Below are positions 1 through 6,038 of a stretch of 6,038 nucleotides of DNA, piece by piece; positions within the stretch are counted from its first letter, which is position 1; each line of letters begins with the position of its first letter. The notes under the pieces are model-generated. The model was not told where the DNA came from. It worked only from the letters and a program-made list of their open reading frames with translations, and did no database searches. The translations under genes were made by a program, and so were the position numbers. This stretch comes from an uncultured Ellagibacter sp. (GTDB taxonomy: Bacteria > Actinomycetota > Coriobacteriia > Coriobacteriales > Eggerthellaceae): assembly GCA_934613165.1 (NCBI GenBank), contig CAKTSW010000095.1, positions 1 to 6,038 on the forward strand, written 5' to 3'.

Positions 1-360
1 GCGCAGGTTCTCGAGCAAAAGCACGTCGCCGTCGCGAAGCGCGGCCGCCTTGGCCTTCGCGTCGTCGCCGACCGTGTCGGACGCGAAGGAGACGGGCGCG
101 CCGAGCAGCTCGGACAGGCGTGTCGCCGCCGGGCGCAGCGTGAACTTCTCCTCGAAGCCCGTGCCCGCCGGACGGCCGAGATGGCTCATGAGGATGACGC
201 GCGCGCCGTCCGCGCGCAGCTTCTCGATCGTGGGGAGCGCCGCGCGGATGCGCGTGTCGTCGGCGACGGCCCCGTCCGAAACCGGCACGTTGAAGTCGAC
301 GCGCACGAGCACGCGCTTGCCGCGCGCGTCGAGTTCGTCGATAGTCTTGATCAAAGCCAT
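1..360 (-). CDS. pgk: Phosphoglycerate kinase, N-terminal part (cut by window edge)
   Basis: Phosphoglycerate kinase transfers the acyl phosphate of 1,3-bisphosphoglycerate to ADP, giving 3-phosphoglycerate and the first ATP of lower glycolysis; it is cytosolic. The 120 visible codons begin [20 protein letters not shown] and carry the family's N-terminal landmarks: VRVDFNVP (residues 19-26), the [12 protein letters not shown] stretch (34-45), the substrate-binding MSHLGRP (58-64) and LLLENLR (114-120), where the window ends. These belong to the 3-phosphoglycerate-binding N-terminal domain; the hinge and nucleotide-binding C-terminal domain lie beyond position 1. The ATG at 360 is supported by an AAGGA Shine-Dalgarno at 369-373, 8 nt upstream. 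It follows gap by 65 nt on the same strand, so the two consecutive pathway enzymes are probably co-transcribed, with a hairpin between them. No broken frame is seen. Identification is very secure; only the length is unknown. Confidence 0.96.
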   Translation of the reverse strand, partial: MALIKTIDELDARGKRVLVRVDFNVPVSDGAVADDTRIRAALPTIEKLRADGARVILMSHLGRPAGTGFEEKFTLRPAATRLSELLGAPVSFASDTVGDDAKAKAAALRDGDVLLLENLR

Positions 361-368
361 GGGAGTTT

Positions 369-373
369 TCCTT
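369..373 (-). promoter_or_regulatory. pgk ribosome binding site
   Basis: AAGGA on the minus strand, 8 nt before the ATG at 360, set in an A-rich context. It confirms the pgk start and, like the gap site, is A/G mixed, unlike the pure G runs in front of rapZ and whiA. Confidence 0.7.
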
Positions 374-375
374 TT

Positions 376-407
376 CAACAAAGAAACGGGCGGCACGAAG
401 CCGCCCG
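376..407 (-). terminator. Terminator-like hairpin between gap and pgk
   Basis: Read on the minus strand, a perfect 8-bp stem CGGGCGGC / GCCGCCCG (400-407 and 387-394) closes a 5-nt TTCGT loop and is followed directly by TTTCTTTGTTG (386-376). That is the shape of an intrinsic terminator, though the T tract is broken by C and G. It lies 19 nt after the gap stop and its stem ends 26 nt before the pgk start. It may end part of the gap transcripts, attenuate pgk, or act as a stabilising intercistronic structure. A second pairing, AAACGG (411-416) with CCGTTT (384-389), would share bases with the first stem. No promoter for pgk is evident in the spacer, so complete termination would leave pgk without an obvious source of transcript. 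Confidence 0.55.
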
Positions 408-425
408 AAGCCGTTTGCTATTCGA

Positions 426-2453
<2,028 letters not shown>

Positions 2454-2475
<22 letters not shown>

Positions 2476-3587
2476 AGCTTGAGCACCCCCCACAAGGCTT
2501 CGCGGAACGCCACCGGGTCGTGGAGCGTGGGGCGTTCGAGGTCGACGAGGTTCTTCGCGATGACGATCGGACCTTCCGCCTGGATGGCCATCGCGTCTTC
2601 GTAGGTGATGGAAACCGGCCGCACCGCGCGGCCGTTCGCGCGGGCCGTGCGATCGTCGGCGGCGCCTGCGTCGCGGGCAACCGCGCTTGCAAGCTCGCCC
2701 GCGGACGCCCCGTCGGGCCGAAGCGGTTCGGGGGCATGGACGAGCACGTAGTCGACGAGTCCCTTCATGCCGTGGGCCATGAGCGCCTCGACGTGCTCGC
2801 GCGCCGTGAGCCCCCACGTTTCGCCCTGCACGTCGGCGAGCCCGCAGACGAAGAGCGTGCGTCCGTGCGACGCGCGGATGGCGTCGACCACGCCCGGGAC
2901 GAGCAGGTTCGGGATGATCGATGTGAAAAGCGACCCTGGGCCGAGCACGATGAGGTCGGCCGCGCGGATGGCGTCGAGCGCCGGGCCGTAGGGCTCGATC
3001 GCGCCGTCGCAGCGCAGCTTCACCCGCGCAAGCGCCGTGTCGGAATGGCAGGCGACGGCCTGCCCCTCGATGACGGCCCCGTCGCGTGTCTTCGCGGCGA
3101 GCGTCACGTGCGACAGCGTGGACGGGTACACGTGCCCGCGCGCGTCGAGCAGCTTCTCGCAGATGGAGACCGCCTCGGGGAACGACCCGCAGGCGTCCTC
3201 GAGCGCGACGAGCATGAGGTTGCCGAGCGAATGGTCGCGGGCTATGGGGAACCGGTACTTGAACGCGCGCGTGAGCGGGTCGGACGGGTCGGCCGCCATG
3301 GCCGCGATGCACTTGCGGATGTCGCCGGGAGGCGTGACGTCAGCTTCCTCGCGCAGGATGCCGGTCGAGCCGCCGTCGTCGGCCATGGCGACGACGGCGC
3401 TCGTCTCCACCCCGAGCGACAGAAGCGTGCGGATGGACACGGGCGCCCCGGTGCCGCCGCCGATGACGACGGCGCGCAGCTTGCCCGTGCGGTTGCCTTT
3501 GATCGAGCCGACGAGGGGGAGGTCGCGAAGCGCAGCGAACGCCGCGGTGGCCGAAGGGTCCTGCGAGAAGGCGCGTTTCTTCATCAT
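2454..3587 (-). CDS. yvcK: YvcK/CofD-like gluconeogenesis factor
   Basis: YvcK proteins belong to the CofD-like superfamily, bind UDP-sugars in characterised members (Bacillus, Mycobacterium CuvA) and support growth on gluconeogenic carbon and correct cell wall synthesis; no enzymatic reaction is firmly established. From the chosen start the protein has 377 residues, longer than the roughly 320 of Bacillus YvcK. Landmarks are VVIGGGTGAPV (40-50), ADDGGSTGILREE (69-81), PPGDIRKC (86-93), DHSLGNLML (118-126), the LGPGSLFTSIIPNLLVPGV stretch (215-233) and ADVQGETWGLTAREH (251-265). The extra length comes from a 36-residue N-terminal extension and an Ala/Arg/Asp-rich segment at about 284-325. ATG at 3587 (or the adjacent one at 3584) begins MMKKRAF; a TTG at 3617 is possible but lies inside rapZ. 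Only 4 nt separate it from rapZ, and its end overlaps whiA, so expression is probably coupled. Confidence 0.94.
2485..2491 (-). promoter_or_regulatory. whiA ribosome binding site inside yvcK
   Basis: GGGGGGT on the minus strand, about 9 nt before the ATG at 2475, within the last codons of yvcK. It supports the internal start and the 22-nt overlap rather than the far upstream extension of the frame. Confidence 0.5.
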
Positions 3588-3591
3588 GGGC

Positions 3592-4542
3592 CTACTTCCC
3601 CACCCGACGGGCGGCAAGCGCGAGGTCGCGGTGCGCGACGCTCACGCGGTAGCCGTTCGACTTCAGGTAATCGCCCGTCGATTCGGCGATGGCGACGCTT
3701 CGATGCTGGCCGCCCGTGCAGCCGATGGCGATGGCGAGCTGCTGCTTGCCTTCGGCCACGTAGCCGGGCATGACGCAGTCGAGCAGGGCGCGCCAGCGCT
3801 TCACGAACTCCACCGTTTCCTCGCGGTACATCACGAAGTCGCGCACCGGCGCGTCGAGCCCGGTGAGATAGCGCAGGTCGGGGTCGTAATAAGGGTTCGG
3901 CAGGAAGCGCACATCCATGACGAGGTCGGCGTCGAGGGGAGCGCCGTGCTTGAAGCCGAACGAGTACACCGTGACCGCGAGGCCGCGACGCTCGTCGCCC
4001 TTCGCGAAGAGCGAGCGGATGGTGTCGCGCAGCTGCTGGGGCAGCATGTTGGTCGTGTCGACGACGTGGTGCGCCATCTCGCGCAGGTCGTAGAGCATCT
4101 GGCGCTCGCGCTCGATGCCCTGGGCGATGGTGGTGCCGTCCGTGCACAGCGGGTGGCGGCGGCGCGACGACTTGTAGCGGGCGACGAGCTTGTCGTCCGC
4201 GGCGTCGAGGAACAGCACGCACACGTCGATCCCCTCTTGCTCGAGCTTCTCGACCTCGCCTTTAAGTTTCGGGAAGAAGTCGCGGTTGCGCGCGTCGCAC
4301 ACCACGGCGAGGCGCCGGTGGGCGTCGGGCTGTCCCGGCATGCCCGTGAGCGCGAGCAAGTCGCCGATGAGGCTCGCCGGCAGGTTGTCGACGCAGAAAT
4401 AGCCCAAGTCCTCGAACACGTGCATAGCCTCGGTGCGGCCGGCGCCGCTCATGCCCGTGACGATAACGAGCTCGGGCATATGGTCCAGATCGGGCGCCTC
4501 CCTATCGGGCGCGTCGTTCTTCGCGCGGGTTTCACTTGCCAT
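3592..4542 (-). CDS. rapZ: RapZ/YvcJ P-loop nucleotide-binding protein
   Basis: RapZ-family proteins bind and hydrolyse nucleotides. In E. coli RapZ is an RNA-binding adapter that guides RNase E to the small RNA GlmZ and so adjusts glucosamine-6-phosphate synthase; Bacillus YvcJ has GTPase activity and affects competence. The role in actinobacteria is not settled. The 316 residues comprise a disordered charged leader (1-22), the P-loop in LVIVTGMSGAGRTEA (25-39), EDLGYFCVDNLPASL (44-58), VCDARNRDF (81-89), DTT (162-164), and the conserved C-terminal domain with YSFGFKHGAPLDADLVMD (193-210), FLPNPYYDPDLR (213-224) and IGCTGGQHRSVAIAE (273-287). The Walker A lysine is replaced by Arg36, a form I recall from other actinobacterial members. 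The ATG at 4542 lies 5 nt after the uvrC stop, with GAGGGGG (4553-4559) 10 nt upstream inside uvrC. It sits in a tight run with uvrC, yvcK and whiA. Confidence 0.95.
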   Translation of the reverse strand: MASETRAKNDAPDREAPDLDHMPELVIVTGMSGAGRTEAMHVFEDLGYFCVDNLPASLIGDLLALTGMPGQPDAHRRLAVVCDARNRDFFPKLKGEVEKLEQEGIDVCVLFLDAADDKLVARYKSSRRRHPLCTDGTTIAQGIERERQMLYDLREMAHHVVDTTNMLPQQLRDTIRSLFAKGDERRGLAVTVYSFGFKHGAPLDADLVMDVRFLPNPYYDPDLRYLTGLDAPVRDFVMYREETVEFVKRWRALLDCVMPGYVAEGKQQLAIAIGCTGGQHRSVAIAESTGDYLKSNGYRVSVAHRDLALAARRVGK

Positions 4543-4547
4543 GATCG

Positions 4548-6038
4548 CTAAACCCCCTCTTCGCCGCCGACGACGGTCTCGTCTTTCCGCTCGCTATTAT
4601 ACTGCTCGATGACGCGGTGGAGCTCTTCGGCCACCTCGTCGGGGACCAGGTGCGCCTCTTTGATTTCCGCCAAGCTCGCCGCTTTAAGGTTCTTGAACGA
4701 TTTGAAGTGCTTGAGCAGGGCTTTCTTGCGCACAGGGCCGAGCCCCGCCACCTCGTCGAGGATGCTCGCCGTCATGCCCTTGCCGCGCAACTCGCGGTGG
4801 AAGGTGATGGCGAAACGGTGGGCCTCGTCGCGTACCTGTTTCACGAGGTAGAGCGACGCCGAGCCCGACGGCAAAACGACAGGCCCGGTGTCCTGCCAGG
4901 GAACGAAAAGCTCCTCGTCGCGCTTGGCTAAGCCGCACAGAGCGATGTCGTCGATCCCCATCTGGTCGAACATCTCCATGACCGCGGAAAGCTGCGGCTT
5001 GCCGCCGTCGAGGATGATGAGGTCGGGCTTGCTGCCGAAGCGCTCATCGGCCATGCGCGCAGGGGCATAGCGCCTGCTCATCACCTCTTGCATGGAAAGG
5101 AAGTCGTTCGCCTCGTCGAGCGGCGTCTTGATCTTGAAGCGGCGGTACTGGTTCTTGTCGGGCTTGCCGCCTGTGAACACGACCATCGACGCCACCGTGT
5201 ACGAGCCGTGGATGGTGGAGATGTCGAAGCATTCGATGCGCATGGGCGGCGCGTCGAGCGCAAGGGCGCTTTCAAGCTGGAGCAGCGCGTCGTTGATGCG
5301 CTTGTCGTCGTAGTTCGTGCGCACCTTGTAGCGCATGAGCGTGTGCTTGGCGTTGGTTTCCGCCATGGCGACGAGCTCGGCCTTCTCGCCCTTCTGCGGC
5401 GCCGTGAAGCGCACCTTCGCCCCGTGCACGCTGTCGAGCTTGCCGGTGAGCCATTCTTCCATCGGCTCCTGGTCCTCGGGAGCGTCGCGCACGATGACCT
5501 CATGGGGAATGGACGTCGTCGTATCGTAGTAGCGCAAGAGGAAGTTGTGCAGAAGGTCCTGGTCGGGAACGTCTTTCCCTCGGTTGAGCACGAACTCGTT
5601 CGAGTTCATGATGCGCCCCTCGCGCACCATGAGCACGTGCGCGCCGGCGACGGTCTCCTCGCGGAAGAAGCCGATCACATCGGCGTTGAGGTTCCGCGCC
5701 GAGACCGCATGCTGCTTGTCGGTGAGCGAGTTGATGGTGTCGATGCGCGCCTTGACGCGCGCGGCGCGCTCGAAGTCGAGCTCGGCGGCGGCGTCTTCCA
5801 TTTCTTCTTTCAGCTCGGCGACGAACTCGCGATGCTGGCCGGAAAGGAACCGCTCGATGCGCTTCACGTGCCCCGCGTATTCTTCGGGTGTGATCTTTCC
5901 GCAGCATGCCCCCGGCCCCAAGCCCACGTGCGAATCGAAGCACGGGCGCACGTCCTTCTTCATGAGGGCGAGCGGGTCCTTCTCGAGCCTGCGCGCGAGG
6001 TTGCGCCAGTCGGCGCACGACGTGGCGCACAGCGGCAC
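4548..6038 (-). CDS. uvrC: UvrABC endonuclease subunit C, C-terminal 496 residues
   Basis: UvrC makes both incisions around a DNA lesion after UvrA and UvrB have located it. The visible part lacks the N-terminal GIY-YIG nuclease domain (3' incision), which lies beyond 6038; the first codon here, GTG, is taken as an internal Val. In fragment numbering, a cysteine-containing linker spans 3-49, the UVR motif that binds UvrB about 67-102, and the RNase H-like domain for the 5' incision about 230-415, with the likely catalytic triad Asp272 (ECFDIS), Asp344 (LIILDGG) and His407 (RDEAHRFAITFHR). Two helix-hairpin-helix motifs occupy about 424-478 (ILDEVAGLGPVRKKALLKHF and the following repeat). The tail (482-496) is charged and Gly/Glu-rich. 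The cysteine linker differs from the E. coli iron-sulfur pattern. The stop lies 5 nt before rapZ. Identification is very secure. Confidence 0.96.
   Translation of the reverse strand: MPLCATSCADWRNLARRLEKDPLALMKKDVRPCFDSHVGLGPGACCGKITPEEYAGHVKRIERFLSGQHREFVAELKEEMEDAAAELDFERAARVKARIDTINSLTDKQHAVSARNLNADVIGFFREETVAGAHVLMVREGRIMNSNEFVLNRGKDVPDQDLLHNFLLRYYDTTTSIPHEVIVRDAPEDQEPMEEWLTGKLDSVHGAKVRFTAPQKGEKAELVAMAETNAKHTLMRYKVRTNYDDKRINDALLQLESALALDAPPMRIECFDISTIHGSYTVASMVVFTGGKPDKNQYRRFKIKTPLDEANDFLSMQEVMSRRYAPARMADERFGSKPDLIILDGGKPQLSAVMEMFDQMGIDDIALCGLAKRDEELFVPWQDTGPVVLPSGSASLYLVKQVRDEAHRFAITFHRELRGKGMTASILDEVAGLGPVRKKALLKHFKSFKNLKAASLAEIKEAHLVPDEVAEELHRVIEQYNSERKDETVVGGEEGV
4553..4559 (-). promoter_or_regulatory. 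rapZ ribosome binding site inside uvrC
   Basis: GAGGGGG on the minus strand lies 10 nt before the rapZ ATG at 4542 and overlaps the last sense codons of uvrC, consistent with coupled translation of the two genes. Confidence 0.5.
4596..4601 (-). promoter_or_regulatory. Possible internal -10 element before rapZ
   Basis: A perfect TATAAT on the minus strand lies in the uvrC C-terminal coding region, 54 nt before the rapZ ATG. It is formed by a Tyr TAT and Asn AAT pair, although I count AAC in the 14 other Asn codons of this uvrC segment and TAC in 8 of 10 Tyr codons. No recognisable -35 lies 16-18 bp upstream (the 17-bp position reads AGCTCC) and there is no extended -10 TG. A start near 4589 would give a rapZ-yvcK-whiA transcript independent of uvrC. 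Confidence 0.3.

Noticed and set aside
2476..3312. In-frame upstream extension of whiA, giving one 592-codon open frame
   Set aside because: The extra 279 residues are Arg/Ala/Pro/His-rich and lie in an alternate frame of the clearly conserved yvcK. WhiA homology and length begin at the ATG at 2475.
3588..3617. TTG start for yvcK at 3617
   Set aside because: It would add 10 residues with no similarity that I recognise, inside the rapZ end. The MMKKRAF start 4 nt after the rapZ stop is more natural, though not proven.
2520..3773. Plus-strand open frame of 417 codons, antisense to yvcK and the end of rapZ
   Set aside because: The same codon-bias shadow effect explains it; the minus-strand genes account for the conserved residues.
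3037..4551. Long plus-strand open frame of 504 codons
   Set aside because: It is antisense to rapZ and yvcK, with low-complexity Val/Ala/Arg/His-rich sequence typical of shadows in GC-rich codon use. No motif or ribosome site was recognised.

Overview
This window looks like core chromosome of a GC-rich Gram-positive bacterium. The gene order uvrC-rapZ-yvcK-whiA-gap-pgk is a well-known actinobacterial/Firmicute arrangement. Near-exclusive use of C- or G-ending codons and the actinobacterial form of the RapZ P-loop (GMSGAGRT) point to Actinomycetota. The compact cluster, with gap and pgk directly after whiA, and the overall protein style suggest the class Coriobacteriia (for example Eggerthellaceae). 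That placement is inference; I could not run a search.

Every gene I can support lies on the minus strand, so the window reads from right to left. The 3' part of uvrC (nucleotide excision repair endonuclease) fills 4548-6038 and runs off the right edge. It is followed closely by rapZ (5-nt gap), yvcK (4-nt gap) and whiA (22-nt overlap with yvcK), a tight block that is probably co-transcribed. After a 106-nt spacer with a candidate promoter come gap (glyceraldehyde-3-phosphate dehydrogenase), then a 65-nt spacer holding a GC-rich hairpin with a T-rich tail, and the first 120 codons of pgk (phosphoglycerate kinase), cut by the left edge.

Functionally the block joins three themes: DNA repair (UvrC), a conserved regulatory trio (RapZ, YvcK, WhiA) tied in various bacteria to envelope precursor supply, carbon metabolism and cell division or sporulation, and two consecutive steps of lower glycolysis (Gap makes 1,3-bisphosphoglycerate, Pgk uses it to make ATP). 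There is no coding gap longer than about 110 nt, no RNA gene, no mobile element and no CRISPR array. The long plus-strand open frames (up to about 500 codons) are antisense shadows of these GC-rich genes.

I found no new biological system. The points worth a second look are small: a changed cysteine pattern in the probable iron-sulfur region of UvrC, an arginine in place of the Walker A lysine in RapZ, a perfect TATAAT made with otherwise avoided codons just before rapZ, possible regulatory repeats and alternative pairings in the gap leader, and the gap-pgk hairpin.
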